This document shows positions 25,758 through 35,821 of a stretch of DNA of 64,000 nt, piece after piece. Below the pieces are notes generated by a model. That model saw only the letters and a list, made by a program, of their open reading frames with translations. It was not told where the DNA came from and did not search any database. Source of the stretch: an uncultured Duncaniella sp. (lineage in GTDB: Bacteria; Bacteroidota; Bacteroidia; Bacteroidales; Muribaculaceae); the NCBI GenBank assembly GCA_910587515.1, contig CAJULW010000035.1, positions 62,001 to 126,000 on the forward strand, written 5' to 3'. The position numbers and the translations under genes are program-made. Each line of letters opens with the position of its first letter. Positions within the stretch are counted from its first letter, which is position 1.

Positions 25758-28292
25758 TTAACGGACTTCCGGATTTTTATTGAAATTATATCTGAGCGAA
25801 ACCATGAAATAACTTCCTATTTGCCTGTTATATCTTTCCACTATACCCGAAGCGGATACATATCTATTAAAAGCTTTTTTATCACTGAGAATGTCAGCCC
25901 AATAAAAACTCAACCGGGCCTCCTTTTTCTTCAGAAAACGCCATGCAACCTCAAGATTCCACAATATCTGGGAATCGTCCTTTGTATTTAGGTTCGTCCC
26001 GTTCTTGAAATCATAGCCTAATTCACAGCGAAACTGCAATCCACAAGAAAAATCCGTATATGAACCAAGATTAAACCTATAATTACTTATATGATTGCCA
26101 GCCTGACGCAATCCATTGAACGATGTCGAATAATCCCAATTGAACGAAAAATCGAAACTCCCCCACACAGGCATATAAAGCATCCTGCATGATGTCCGGC
26201 TCGAACGGATCCTTGTCACACTTTTTTGTGGCCCGCCACCCTCGTCATCGTCAACAATCCCGACATTCCTGTTATAGGCCAATCTCCCGTCAAAAAACAA
26301 ACGGAATTTACGAAAAAGAACCTTTCTATAGCCGAAATTCAACCCAAAATTACAATTTCCATTCACATTCACAGGATACACCACACTGCCTCCGGACTGC
26401 GAATCATATATCACAGCATGTGCCAGTTCATTATATACACCGGAAAAACCACCACCGCACGACAAGCCGATCTTCTCATTGTGGAAATCAATCCGGACAT
26501 CCTGGTTATAGGCCGCTTTTAAGTTAGGATTACCATGCGTTATATATAAAGGATTACTATTGTCGGTCTGAGACAACATATCTGAAAGCGACGGCTGGTG
26601 CGTATATCCTATATAAGAAAAATTCACCGATATCTGATCCTTATGCCAAGTAACATGAAACGATGGACGGATATTAAATGCGGAGCGCACGGTATCGGCT
26701 TTTAAAAGACCCGTTTTCCGATCGAGCGCACGATGTTCAGATCCTGTCACAAAATTCAGCATAAATTGCCATATATCTGTATAATAATCCAATGAAACAT
26801 TCATCTCGTGAAACGAAAAACGGCTACGGCTGTTGTTGCTCAAACTATCTATATAACCAGCAGCGTAATCATCGGGAAGAAAACCGATATACTCTTCCCT
26901 GTCATCAGAAAAAGCCGACAAGTCATAGACTGACCGATCGTTCCTTTCCATACCTGTTTTATAGCTGTAACCCAGACTGAGTTTCATATCCTTAGTCAAC
27001 GGTTGCATAAACATTATTCCTACATTGCGTTCAAAATTACGTAAAGGGGTTTTATTATATTGATTACGATAAAGCAATGAATCCATTCCATCGGAACCTT
27101 TGATCCTGTAATATGCGGTTGACGATACAGAAAATCCGTCACCACACGCTTCAAAATCCGAACATCCGGCGGAAACACGGATAGAAGCACCTCGTTTATT
27201 CAATATACGGCTGACAGAGGCATTTAAATAATAACTTTCATTATCGGTCTCTGATTTTGAATCCATCCTAATATCATTGATCCTAAATTCAATAGGGATT
27301 TTTTCATATACGTCACCTTCGAAAGGATCTTTCACATTCAGCCCAGGGTCAGAGTCAAAAGCGGCTTGTCTGCTTTTATCGGTCTTACATGATAACGATC
27401 TATTATAATTCCCGTTTATGTTTATATAGGTGTTTTCATTTAGCATCCAACGGCATCCAAGCATCGAACTTAAACTGCGATTCTTACCGACAGTTGTAAG
27501 TGCATTATAATTATAATTTGTATTTTCCGGTATGAACTGTTCCGTGACCCCTGAAAAATTATTACCGTCTCTCCGCCAAGCCACCATCAAATTACCGTTT
27601 ACTGATAATTTATTTCCGATGTTTTTCCAAAAATTCATTGACACGTTTCTATCGCGGTTGTTACGATAATCAGTATCCATATTTTTATTGCCACCATTCA
27701 TGTTCACCGAAAAATTATCACCATCAGACCTAAAATAGTGAGCCATCAGCGAAGCCTCTTTCTTGTTATGATTCCCAACCAAGATTTCTGAAATAGCCAT
27801 CAATGACCCGTCAATATTTTTATTCGTAATCAGGTCAAGGACAAGATTGTCCTTTCCTGATCTTATGCCTAAAAATTTATCCTCATCCTTACTCTTATCG
27901 TAAACTTTCAGTCTACTTATAATATCCGCAGGAAGATTCTCCAACGCGATAACGACATTGGATCCGAAAAAAGATTTTCCATTGACATTAATCTCTTTCA
28001 ACTCCCGTCCGTTATATGTAAGGGTTTTTGTCTTACGATCGTATTCCATACCCGGGATACGTTTGACAAGCTCTTCAAGATACGCACCTTGGCTCACCTT
28101 ATAGGCCAACGCATTTATTATTGCGGTATCTCCTTTTATCGTAATCTCTTGAACCGGTGCTGTCACGACCACCCCCTCCAGTTCTACCTCAGGAATAGCA
28201 GTCTCACTCCCGTCGGACAGCTCCGATTGAGCGTATACATCCCAAAATGCCAACCAGCAGAGTACAAATATTGACAGTCCTCGTAATTCCAT
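25758..28292 (-). CDS. outer-membrane beta-barrel protein (TonB-dependent-receptor-like, OMP_b-brl_3 type)
   Basis: 844 residues. Signal peptide MELRGLSIFVLCWLAFWDVYAQ. A short plug-like segment follows: 'LEGVVVTAPVQEITIKGDTAIINALAYKV', 'LEELVKRIPGMEYD', 'NGKSFFG', and 'ALENLPADIISRLKVYDK'. The rest is alternating aromatic/polar beta-barrel sequence. The usual N-terminal carboxypeptidase-like domain of Bacteroidetes TonB receptors is absent and there is no SusD partner, so it belongs with the outer-membrane beta-barrel family whose substrates are mostly unknown. The barrel ends in a typical terminal strand (SLRYNFNKNPEVR). Confidence 0.82.
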   Translation of the reverse strand: MELRGLSIFVLCWLAFWDVYAQSELSDGSETAIPEVELEGVVVTAPVQEITIKGDTAIINALAYKVSQGAYLEELVKRIPGMEYDRKTKTLTYNGRELKEINVNGKSFFGSNVVIALENLPADIISRLKVYDKSKDEDKFLGIRSGKDNLVLDLITNKNIDGSLMAISEILVGNHNKKEASLMAHYFRSDGDNFSVNMNGGNKNMDTDYRNNRDRNVSMNFWKNIGNKLSVNGNLMVAWRRDGNNFSGVTEQFIPENTNYNYNALTTVGKNRSLSSMLGCRWMLNENTYININGNYNRSLSCKTDKSRQAAFDSDPGLNVKDPFEGDVYEKIPIEFRINDIRMDSKSETDNESYYLNASVSRILNKRGASIRVSAGCSDFEACGDGFSVSSTAYYRIKGSDGMDSLLYRNQYNKTPLRNFERNVGIMFMQPLTKDMKLSLGYSYKTGMERNDRSVYDLSAFSDDREEYIGFLPDDYAAGYIDSLSNNSRSRFSFHEMNVSLDYYTDIWQFMLNFVTGSEHRALDRKTGLLKADTVRSAFNIRPSFHVTWHKDQISVNFSYIGYTHQPSLSDMLSQTDNSNPLYITHGNPNLKAAYNQDVRIDFHNEKIGLSCGGGFSGVYNELAHAVIYDSQSGGSVVYPVNVNGNCNFGLNFGYRKVLFRKFRLFFDGRLAYNRNVGIVDDDEGGGPQKSVTRIRSSRTSCRMLYMPVWGSFDFSFNWDYSTSFNGLRQAGNHISNYRFNLGSYTDFSCGLQFRCELGYDFKNGTNLNTKDDSQILWNLEVAWRFLKKKEARLSFYWADILSDKKAFNRYVSASGIVERYNRQIGSYFMVSLRYNFNKNPEVR

Positions 28293-28471
28293 CGAATAAA
28301 TTCAAATATCACTGTCAAAAATAACACTTTATCTTTTATCCACAAAACAATCCGGCTTATTAACACTTTCAATCCTATATTAACCAAAACCGCTAATATT
28401 TCATTCTGTAAAAATTTTCACTACAAATAAATAAATTTATCATTTTATCATGGCCTTTTATAAATATTTCG

Positions 28472-28479
28472 TAAATTTG
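28472..28479 (+). promoter_or_regulatory. -7 promoter box of the leucine operon
   Basis: TAAATTTG fits TAnnTTTG, 83 bp before the leuA ATG. The leader contains a 10-codon ORF (28509-28541, MPMFLGLVSK) but no attenuator hairpin that I can find. Confidence 0.55.
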
Positions 28480-28562
28480 CAACGATTCATAATTGGCCCT
28501 GCTCTCTCATGCCAATGTTTTTAGGTTTAGTTTCCAAATAATCCATCTATATTATATTTTAT

Positions 28563-30059
28563 ATGAGCGATCGGTTATATATTTTTGACACGACACTGCG
28601 AGATGGAGAACAAGTGCCTGGTTGTCAACTCAACACGGTTGAAAAAATCGAAGTCGCAAAAGCCCTTGAAACTCTCGGTGTAGACGTCATTGAAGCCGGA
28701 TTTCCCGTGTCAAGCCCTGGAGATTTTAATTCGGTTGTCGAAATATCCAAAGCGGTCACATGGCCAACGATATGCGCGCTGACCCGTGCGGTGGAAAACG
28801 ACATTAAAGTGGCGGCCGAGGCTCTACGATATGCCAAGCATCCGCGTATCCATACCGGCATCGGGACATCGGACTATCATATCAAATATAAATTCAACTC
28901 CACACGTGACGATATATTGGAACGTGCCGTCGGAGCCGTCGCTTTCGCTAAAAAATTTGTCGAAGACGTGCAATTCTATGCGGAAGACGCAGGCCGTACC
29001 GACAATGAATATCTCGCACGAGTTGTGGAAGCCGTGATCCGCGCAGGCGCCACTGTGATAAATATCCCTGACACTACAGGCTATTGTCTGCCCTCGGAAT
29101 TCGGAGCTAAAATCAAATATCTTATAGACAATGTAGACGGCATAGACAAAGTCATTATAGCCACCCATTGCCACAACGATCTTGGAATGGCCACAGCCAA
29201 TACAGTGACAGGCGTAGTGAACGGAGCCCGTCAAGCGGAGGTCACAATAAACGGCATTGGCGAACGTGCCGGTAACACATCGCTTGAAGAAGTAGTCATG
29301 ACATTCCGATCTCACCGCGATCTCGGAATAGACACAAACATAAACGCTACAAAAATTTCCGGTATAAGCCGCATGGTATCAAGTCTTATGAACATGCCGG
29401 TCCAACCAAACAAGGCTATAGTCGGACGAAATGCATTCGCCCATTCATCCGGCATACATCAGGACGGAGTGTTAAAGAATCGCGAAAGTTACGAGATCAT
29501 AGATCCGAAAGATGTAGGCATCGATGAGAACTCGATCGTCCTTACAGCCAGAAGCGGGCGAGCCGCCCTGAAACATCGGCTACATGTACTCGGCATAGAA
29601 CTTTCGGGTAGCGATCTCGACAAGGCATACGAATCCTTCCTTAAGCTTGCCGACCGGAAAAAAGAAATAAACGATGATGATGTATTAATGATCGCCGGAC
29701 AGCACCGTAAAGCTCTAAGCCGGATCAAACTCGACTTTCTACAGGTTACCAGCGGAGTCGGAGTGCATTCTGTAGCAAGCGTCGGACTTGACATCTCCGG
29801 TGAGAAGTTTGAGGCATGCGCATCCGGCAACGGGCCTGTCGACGCTGCGATAAGTGCTATAAAGAATATCATCCACCGCAAAATGCTCGTCAAAGAATTT
29901 CTCATCCAAGCGATCAACAAAGGCAGCAACGATATCGGCAAAGTACACATGACGGTAGAACACGAAGGCGCGCCATACTACGGATTCTCCGCAAACACCG
30001 ATATCGTGGCCGCAAGCGCGGAAGCTTTTATTGATGCCATAAACAAATTTGTCAGATAA
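28563..30059 (+). CDS. leuA: 2-isopropylmalate synthase
   Basis: 498 residues. First step of leucine synthesis: 2-oxoisovalerate plus acetyl-CoA. DRE-TIM barrel with the metal and substrate motif FDTTLRDGEQVPGCQL at the N-terminus, and 'ATHCHNDLGMATANTV' (HxH-type metal ligands) and 'GIGERAGNTSLEEVVM' further on. The C-terminal LeuA regulatory domain (~375-498, 'LDFLQVTSGVGVHSVASVGL') should bind leucine. First gene of leuA-leuC-leuD-leuA2-leuB. Confidence 0.96.
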   Translation: MSDRLYIFDTTLRDGEQVPGCQLNTVEKIEVAKALETLGVDVIEAGFPVSSPGDFNSVVEISKAVTWPTICALTRAVENDIKVAAEALRYAKHPRIHTGIGTSDYHIKYKFNSTRDDILERAVGAVAFAKKFVEDVQFYAEDAGRTDNEYLARVVEAVIRAGATVINIPDTTGYCLPSEFGAKIKYLIDNVDGIDKVIIATHCHNDLGMATANTVTGVVNGARQAEVTINGIGERAGNTSLEEVVMTFRSHRDLGIDTNINATKISGISRMVSSLMNMPVQPNKAIVGRNAFAHSSGIHQDGVLKNRESYEIIDPKDVGIDENSIVLTARSGRAALKHRLHVLGIELSGSDLDKAYESFLKLADRKKEINDDDVLMIAGQHRKALSRIKLDFLQVTSGVGVHSVASVGLDISGEKFEACASGNGPVDAAISAIKNIIHRKMLVKEFLIQAINKGSNDIGKVHMTVEHEGAPYYGFSANTDIVAASAEAFIDAINKFVR

Positions 30060-30100
30060 AACCCGATAACTCACATTTCCACTTTATAATATTGAATTTT

Positions 30101-31498
30101 ATGGGCAAGACCCTTTTCGATAAAATCTGGGACGCGCATGTCATAAACGACATAGACGGTGGACCGGCACAGATATACATAGACCGTCATTACTGCCATG
30201 AGGTCACAAGTCCACAAGCATTCGAAGGCCTTCGCAAACGCGGCCTTAAAGTATTCCGACCGGAAAAGACATTCTGCTCTCCGGATCACAACATTCCTAC
30301 GCAAAACCAGGATCAACCGATAGCCGATCCGATATCGCGCAACCAGGTCGAAACACTCACACGCAATGCCAATGAATTCGGTGTGACGCTATATGGACTC
30401 GGCCATCCCAAAAACGGCATAATACATGTAATCGGACCGGAAAACGGACTGACATTGCCGGGATATACAATCGTGTGTGGAGACAGCCACACATCTACCC
30501 ACGGAGCGTTCGGTGCTGTGGCTTTCGGGATAGGGACAAGCGAGGTGGAAATGGTTCTAGCCTCACAATGTATATTGCAACCCAAACCAAAAACCATGCG
30601 CATAAACGTCAACGGCAAACTCCGTGAAGGCGTGACAGCCAAGGATATCGCGCTATATATAATAGCGAAAATGACCACGGGCGGTGCTACCGGATATTTT
30701 GTAGAATATGCCGGTGACACTATCCGCAACCTCTCTATGGAGGAAAGAATGACAGTCTGTAATCTTTCGATAGAGATGGGAGCGCGCGGTGGCATGATAG
30801 CCCCGGACGAAATCACATTCGAATATATCAACGGACGCGAATTCGCACCCAAAGGAGAAGCATGGGACAAGGCCGTGGCATACTGGCGTTCACTTCCGTC
30901 AGACCCGGACGCGATATTCGATCGTGAAATAAGTTTCAATGCGTCCGACATAGAACCACGAATCACATTCGGTACAAATCCCGGCATGGGAATAGGCATC
31001 AACGATCCCATCCCGTCGCCTGATCCGGAAGATGAAGCCGGAAAAATTTCCTACGAAAAATCACTTGAATACATGGGCTTCAATGTCGGACAAATTTTGG
31101 CCGGAATCCCTGTGGATTACGTGTTTCTCGGCAGCTGCACAAACGGCCGTATAGAGGATTTCAGAGCTTTCTCTAATTTTGTAAAAGGCAAAAAGAAAGC
31201 TCCCAATGTAACAGCATGGCTTGTCCCCGGTTCATGGGGAGTAGACGCGCAGATACGGGAGGAAGGGATTGACAAGACTCTTGAGGATGCCGGCTTCGAA
31301 ATACGCCAACCCGGGTGTTCTGCCTGTCTGGCTATGAATGATGACAAGATACCGGCCGGTAAACTTGCCGTCTCTACGTCAAACCGCAACTTCGAAGGTC
31401 GCCAGGGCCCGGGCTCACGCACTATTCTTGCCGGTCCATTGGTAGCCGCGGCCTCAGCGATAACAGGCGTTTTGACTGACCCACGTAAAATCTCGTAA
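30101..31498 (+). CDS. leuC: 3-isopropylmalate dehydratase large subunit
   Basis: 465 residues from the ATG at 30101 (MGKTLFDKIWDAHV); the ORF extension begins with TTG at 30092 and is unlikely. Isomerises 2- to 3-isopropylmalate with LeuD. The aconitase-type [4Fe-4S] cysteines are in GSCTNGR and PGCSACLAM, and 'CGDSHTSTHGAFGAVAFGIGTSEVEMV' is intact. 41 bp after leuA. Confidence 0.97.
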   Translation: MGKTLFDKIWDAHVINDIDGGPAQIYIDRHYCHEVTSPQAFEGLRKRGLKVFRPEKTFCSPDHNIPTQNQDQPIADPISRNQVETLTRNANEFGVTLYGLGHPKNGIIHVIGPENGLTLPGYTIVCGDSHTSTHGAFGAVAFGIGTSEVEMVLASQCILQPKPKTMRINVNGKLREGVTAKDIALYIIAKMTTGGATGYFVEYAGDTIRNLSMEERMTVCNLSIEMGARGGMIAPDEITFEYINGREFAPKGEAWDKAVAYWRSLPSDPDAIFDREISFNASDIEPRITFGTNPGMGIGINDPIPSPDPEDEAGKISYEKSLEYMGFNVGQILAGIPVDYVFLGSCTNGRIEDFRAFSNFVKGKKKAPNVTAWLVPGSWGVDAQIREEGIDKTLEDAGFEIRQPGCSACLAMNDDKIPAGKLAVSTSNRNFEGRQGPGSRTILAGPLVAAASAITGVLTDPRKIS

Positions 31499-31511
31499 TC
31501 ATTCAGCTATT

Positions 31512-32102
31512 ATGAAAGAAAAATTCTCCACCATAACATCAACATGCGTTCCTCTGCCGATGGAGAACGTCGATACCGATCAAATCATCCCGGCCCGCTT
31601 TCTGAAAGCGACTTCAAGAGACGGTTTCGGAGACAACCTTTTCCACGATTGGCGCTATGACAAGAACGGGAACCCTGTGAAAGACTTCGTCCTTAACGAC
31701 CCAACATATTCCGGATGCATTCTCGTTGCCGGAAAAAATTTCGGTTCCGGATCAAGCCGCGAACATGCGGCCTGGGCTATCGCGGACTATGGGTTCAGAG
31801 TGGTGGTCTCAAGTTTTTTCGCAGACATCCATAAAAACAACGAATTGAACAACTTCGTGCTACCTGTAGTTGTAAGCGAAGACTTTTTAGCGGAACTTTT
31901 CTGTTCTATAAATTCTGATCCGTCAACAAAACTAACCGTAGACCTTCCTTCTCAGACAATCACGAATCTCGCAACAGGCAAAAGCGAAACATTCGACATA
32001 AACCCATATAAGAAACAATGTCTAATGGAGGGGCTTGACGACATCGAATACCTGCTTTCACGAAAGGCTGACATCGAAGCCTGGGAGAAGAACAACATTT
32101 AG
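31512..32102 (+). CDS. leuD: 3-isopropylmalate dehydratase small subunit
   Basis: 196 residues. Swivelling domain of isopropylmalate isomerase: 'NVDTDQIIPARFLKAT' near the N-terminus and the substrate-specificity loop 'GKNFGSGSSREHAAWAI'. Starts 13 bp after leuC; works as a heterodimer with it. Confidence 0.97.
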   Translation: MKEKFSTITSTCVPLPMENVDTDQIIPARFLKATSRDGFGDNLFHDWRYDKNGNPVKDFVLNDPTYSGCILVAGKNFGSGSSREHAAWAIADYGFRVVVSSFFADIHKNNELNNFVLPVVVSEDFLAELFCSINSDPSTKLTVDLPSQTITNLATGKSETFDINPYKKQCLMEGLDDIEYLLSRKADIEAWEKNNI

Positions 32103-32207
32103 CAAGTATGTTTAATATCAGTTTAAAAGTGAACAAGCCAATGATCTGTCACTAAACAATATAAACAATTTCGTTAAACGACTTAAAAAATCCTCCTCAG
32201 TGAAACA

Positions 32208-33773
32208 ATGTATGTCGAAATAATGGATACTACGCTCCGGGACGGAGAACAGACCTCGGGGGTATCATTTTCCACATCTGAAAAACTTGCTATCACACGC
32301 CTGCTGCTTCAGGAACTTCACGTGCCACGTATCGAAATAGCATCGGCACGAGTCTCCGACGGTGAACGTATGGCTGTGAAAGAGGTTTGTGCATGGGCGG
32401 AGCGTGTGGGAAAATCGCAGTGCGTCGAGGTGCTCGGCTTCCTGGACAACGGCAATTCGATCAACTGGATCAAAGGAGTAGGAGGAAAGGTAATCAATCT
32501 TTTGGCAAAAGGCTCGGAAAAGCATTGCCGCCTACAACTGAAACAGACACCCGAAGAGCATTTCGACATAATCGAACGCGAAATCGGAATGGCCTGTGAA
32601 ACCGGACTTTCAGTCAACATATACCTTGAGGACTGGTCAAACGGGATGAAACATTCACCTGAGTATGTGTTCGCGATGATGGACAGGATAAAATCGCTTC
32701 CCATATGTCGCTTCATGCTTCCGGACACTCTCGGTGTGCTCAATCCATATGACACCCTTTCGTACGTCCGAACCATGACGACCCGCTATCCCGACCTACA
32801 TTTCGACTTTCATGCGCATAACGACTACGATCTTGCCACGGCAAACGTTTTCGCAGCCGTCAAAGGAGGAGCCAAAGGAGTCCACTGCACAGTCAACGGT
32901 CTTGGCGAACGCGCAGGCAACGCTGCTCTGTCAAGCGCCATAGCAGTGCTCCACGACCAACTCGGTTGCTCTACGGATATCGACGAAAGCAAGATCAATA
33001 AGGTAAGCCATATCGTCGAGTCGTTTTCCGGCATAATCGTCCCTCCTAACAAACCGATCATCGGAGACAGCGTATTCACCCAATGCGCAGGGGTCCATGC
33101 CGACGGTGACAACAAAAACCAACTATACTTCAACGAACTCCTGCCAGAACGCTTCGGTCGCGAAAGGGAATATGCCCTCGGCAAGACATCCGGCAAAGCG
33201 AATATCAAGAAAAACCTTGAGGCTCTCGGCATAGAGCTTTCTGACGACGACATAAAAAAAGTCACGGAAAGGATTATCAGCCTTGGTGACAAAAAAGAGA
33301 TTGTGACTCAAGGCGACCTTCCGTTCATAATCGCTGATGTATTGAAACACTCCACCCTTCCGTCAAACGTCCGTGTCGAGAACTATGCTCTGAATCTTTC
33401 GCGCGGTCTGCGACCAACGGCAACGGTCAAGCTTGTCGTCGGGGATGATGAATTTCAGGAGAGCGCCGTGGGCGACGGACAGTTCGACGCGTTCATGGGT
33501 GCGGTGAGAAGTATTTATCACAATCGTCTCAACCGATCTTTTCCAACTCTCGCCAATTATACGGTAAACATCCCTCCGGGCGGCAAGACAGACGCTCTTG
33601 TGCATACCGTCATAACATGGGAACTTAACGGCAATCAGTTCAAGACACGCGGACTTGACGCAGACCAGACAGAAGCCGCCATCCAGGCGACTGTCAAAAT
33701 GCTCAATCTCCTCGAGGCAATCCCGATGCAACAAGAACTTGGCTCAATCGATTGTAAAACAGAAACTATATAG
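32208..33773 (+). CDS. second 2-isopropylmalate/citramalate synthase-like enzyme
   Basis: 521 residues. A LeuA-family paralogue lying between leuD and leuB. DRE-TIM barrel: MDTTLRDGEQTSGVSF at the N-terminus, 'FDFHAHNDYDLATANVFAAVKGGAKGVHCTVNGLGERAGN' in the middle. The C-terminal LeuA allosteric domain (~380-510) is present. The family contains isopropylmalate, citramalate and homocitrate synthases, and residue reading alone cannot settle the acceptor keto-acid. A citramalate synthase here would give 2-oxobutyrate for isoleucine using LeuCDB. A 105-bp gap precedes it, with no clear promoter. Confidence 0.82.
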   Translation: MYVEIMDTTLRDGEQTSGVSFSTSEKLAITRLLLQELHVPRIEIASARVSDGERMAVKEVCAWAERVGKSQCVEVLGFLDNGNSINWIKGVGGKVINLLAKGSEKHCRLQLKQTPEEHFDIIEREIGMACETGLSVNIYLEDWSNGMKHSPEYVFAMMDRIKSLPICRFMLPDTLGVLNPYDTLSYVRTMTTRYPDLHFDFHAHNDYDLATANVFAAVKGGAKGVHCTVNGLGERAGNAALSSAIAVLHDQLGCSTDIDESKINKVSHIVESFSGIIVPPNKPIIGDSVFTQCAGVHADGDNKNQLYFNELLPERFGREREYALGKTSGKANIKKNLEALGIELSDDDIKKVTERIISLGDKKEIVTQGDLPFIIADVLKHSTLPSNVRVENYALNLSRGLRPTATVKLVVGDDEFQESAVGDGQFDAFMGAVRSIYHNRLNRSFPTLANYTVNIPPGGKTDALVHTVITWELNGNQFKTRGLDADQTEAAIQATVKMLNLLEAIPMQQELGSIDCKTETI

Positions 33774-33786
33774 TCCATAACACATT

Positions 33787-34848
33787 ATGAATCTCAAAAT
33801 AGCAGTACTCCCGGGCGATGGCATAGGTCCGGAAATATCAAGACAAGGTGTCGATGTAATGACGGCCGTATGCGAAAAATTCGGACACACCGTCGAATAC
33901 CGCCACGGCATCTGCGGAGCTGACGCCATCGACAAAGTCGGAGATCCCTTTCCCGAAGACACATACGAGACCTGTCTATGGGCCGATGCCGTGCTCTTCT
34001 CGGCTGTAGGCGATCCGAAATTCGACAATGACCCCAAGGCAAAAGTGCGGCCCGAACAAGGGCTGTTGGCCATGCGCAAAAAACTCGGACTATTCGCTAA
34101 CATACGTCCGGTAGAGACTTTCCCCTGCCTTATTCACAAATCACCACTGAAAGCCGAACTTGTAGACGGAGCTGACTTTATATGTATCCGCGAACTGACT
34201 GGCGGTATGTACTTCGGTGAAAAATACGAAGACAACGAACGCGCCTACGACACGAACGCATATACGCGTCCTGAAATAGAACGCATACTCCACGTTGCCT
34301 ATGGCTACGCGCTCCGTCGACGCAAACACCTGACCGTTGTCGACAAAGCAAACGTTCTCGCATCCTCACGGCTATGGCGCAAAGTGGCACAGGAAATAGC
34401 CCCGGCCTATCCTGACGTACAGACCGATTATATGTATGTCGACAACGCAGCCATGCGAATGATCCAGGAACCGAAATTTTTCGACGTAATGGTGACAGAA
34501 AACACCTTCGGTGACATTCTTACCGACGAAGGTTCTGTCATTTCCGGCTCGATGGGACTGCTACCCTCGGCATCAACCGGTGAAAAGACTCCCGTGTTCG
34601 AACCCATACACGGCTCATGGCCACAGGCTAAAGGTAAGAACATAGCCAATCCCTTGGCCCAGATACTCTCCGTAGCCATGCTCTTTGAGTATTTCAATCT
34701 GTCGGAAGAAGGCGCGCTGATACGCCAAGCCGTCAACGCTTCGCTCGACAGCAACGTGCGCACTCCTGAAATCCAAGTCGAAGGAGGCGCGCATTATAGC
34801 ACCGACGCTGTCGGCTCATGGATCGTCGACTACATCAAAAAATCATAA
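33787..34848 (+). CDS. leuB: 3-isopropylmalate dehydrogenase
   Basis: 353 residues. NAD-dependent oxidative decarboxylation giving 2-oxoisocaproate. N-terminal IAVLPGDGIGPEISRQGVDV, substrate-binding 'VRPEQGLLAMRKKLGLFANIRPV', and the metal-binding and NAD region 'MVTENTFGDILTDEGSVISGSMGLLPSAS'. Last gene of the leu operon, 13 bp after the LeuA-like gene. Confidence 0.97.
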   Translation: MNLKIAVLPGDGIGPEISRQGVDVMTAVCEKFGHTVEYRHGICGADAIDKVGDPFPEDTYETCLWADAVLFSAVGDPKFDNDPKAKVRPEQGLLAMRKKLGLFANIRPVETFPCLIHKSPLKAELVDGADFICIRELTGGMYFGEKYEDNERAYDTNAYTRPEIERILHVAYGYALRRRKHLTVVDKANVLASSRLWRKVAQEIAPAYPDVQTDYMYVDNAAMRMIQEPKFFDVMVTENTFGDILTDEGSVISGSMGLLPSASTGEKTPVFEPIHGSWPQAKGKNIANPLAQILSVAMLFEYFNLSEEGALIRQAVNASLDSNVRTPEIQVEGGAHYSTDAVGSWIVDYIKKS

Positions 34849-34882
34849 ACGACCACATAGTTATTACATATATAAACCTGAC

Positions 34883-34916
34883 GTGTCCCGGGACAGCTTT
34901 GATTGTCCCGGGACAC
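34883..34916. terminator. convergent terminator between leuB and the polysaccharide locus
   Basis: GTGTCCCGGGACA pairs perfectly with TGTCCCGGGACAC around an 8-nt loop. It closes the rightward leu operon and the leftward polysaccharide operon. Confidence 0.85.
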
Positions 34917-34944
34917 GATCTTTATTTCCGAACCCCTCAGGCGG

Positions 34945-35709
34945 CTAAAGCCCGATCCTATTCTTTGTCAACTCCACAATGCGATAGATGTATCTGAACC
35001 CTTCAAAAAAATAGTTTGAATACACTCCGTTTTTTCTATATGCGCGTATATGGTCGCGGATTATTTTTTTATGACTCTCCAGACCTGACGACGAAGCGCC
35101 ACCGGTACGCATAGTCACGAAATCCATCGGAATATATTTTATATAGATCCTGTTTATGAAAATAAGCCTGAGCAATTGTTCGAAATCAGCCGCCACCTTG
35201 AAATCCGTATCGAAAAGTCCGAAACGGGAATATACCGTACGCCTACAATAAAAAGATGGATGAGCGGGCATAAAACCGAGCCGCATCATCCATCTTTTGA
35301 AACTCTTCGAGGAGTAGTGTCTCACGCATCGTCCGAGATCACCGGGACTGACGTAGTGTATGTCACCGTAGACCGCATCGACATCACCGATATCTTCCGC
35401 GACACGCTCAAGTACGCGGTCCGAAGTATAAAAATCATCACTGTTGAGTAGCCCCACAACATCTCCGGTCGCCATGGCGATACCTTTGTTCATAGCATCA
35501 TAGATACCTTTGTCAGGCTCGCTTATCCACTTCATGCGTCCTTGGAAACGCGGCTCGTACTCCTTGACTATATCCATAGTCCCGTCAGTCGACGATCCGT
35601 CAATAACGATATACTCGACATCCCCGTAAGTCTGTCTCAACACAGACTCCATAGTGTCACGGACAGTCGCACCGCTATTGTAGGTAGCGGTGATCACCGA
35701 AATTTTCAT
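34945..35709 (-). CDS. family 2 glycosyltransferase
   Basis: 254 residues. GT-A fold transferase of the WcaA/GT2 kind: 'ISVITATYNSGATVRDTMESVLRQTYGDVEYIVIDGSSTDGT' at the N-terminus, LLNSDDFY as the DXD-type metal site near residue 90, and HPSFYCRRTVYSRFG downstream. No membrane helix. Last gene of the leftward polysaccharide operon; the donor sugar cannot be told from sequence. Confidence 0.88.
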   Translation of the reverse strand: MKISVITATYNSGATVRDTMESVLRQTYGDVEYIVIDGSSTDGTMDIVKEYEPRFQGRMKWISEPDKGIYDAMNKGIAMATGDVVGLLNSDDFYTSDRVLERVAEDIGDVDAVYGDIHYVSPGDLGRCVRHYSSKSFKRWMMRLGFMPAHPSFYCRRTVYSRFGLFDTDFKVAADFEQLLRLIFINRIYIKYIPMDFVTMRTGGASSSGLESHKKIIRDHIRAYRKNGVYSNYFFEGFRYIYRIVELTKNRIGL

Positions 35710-35821
35710 AGATAAAAATTACAGATTTTTATTGCATTTGTCTGCCATGCCAAACACACCGGGATTTAGGGCACTCCCGTCTAATTACAGCAAACAGATA
35801 TATGAAAGCAAAGGCCGATGG

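Noticed and set aside
28509..28541. 10-codon leader ORF (MPMFLGLVSK) before leuA, possible leucine attenuator
   Set aside because: It has only two Leu codons and I found no terminator/antiterminator hairpins between it and leuA.
30313..31011. 232-codon ORF on the minus strand inside leuC
   Set aside because: It is a shadow of leuC in another frame; its sequence shows no recognisable domain and leuC is full length and intact.
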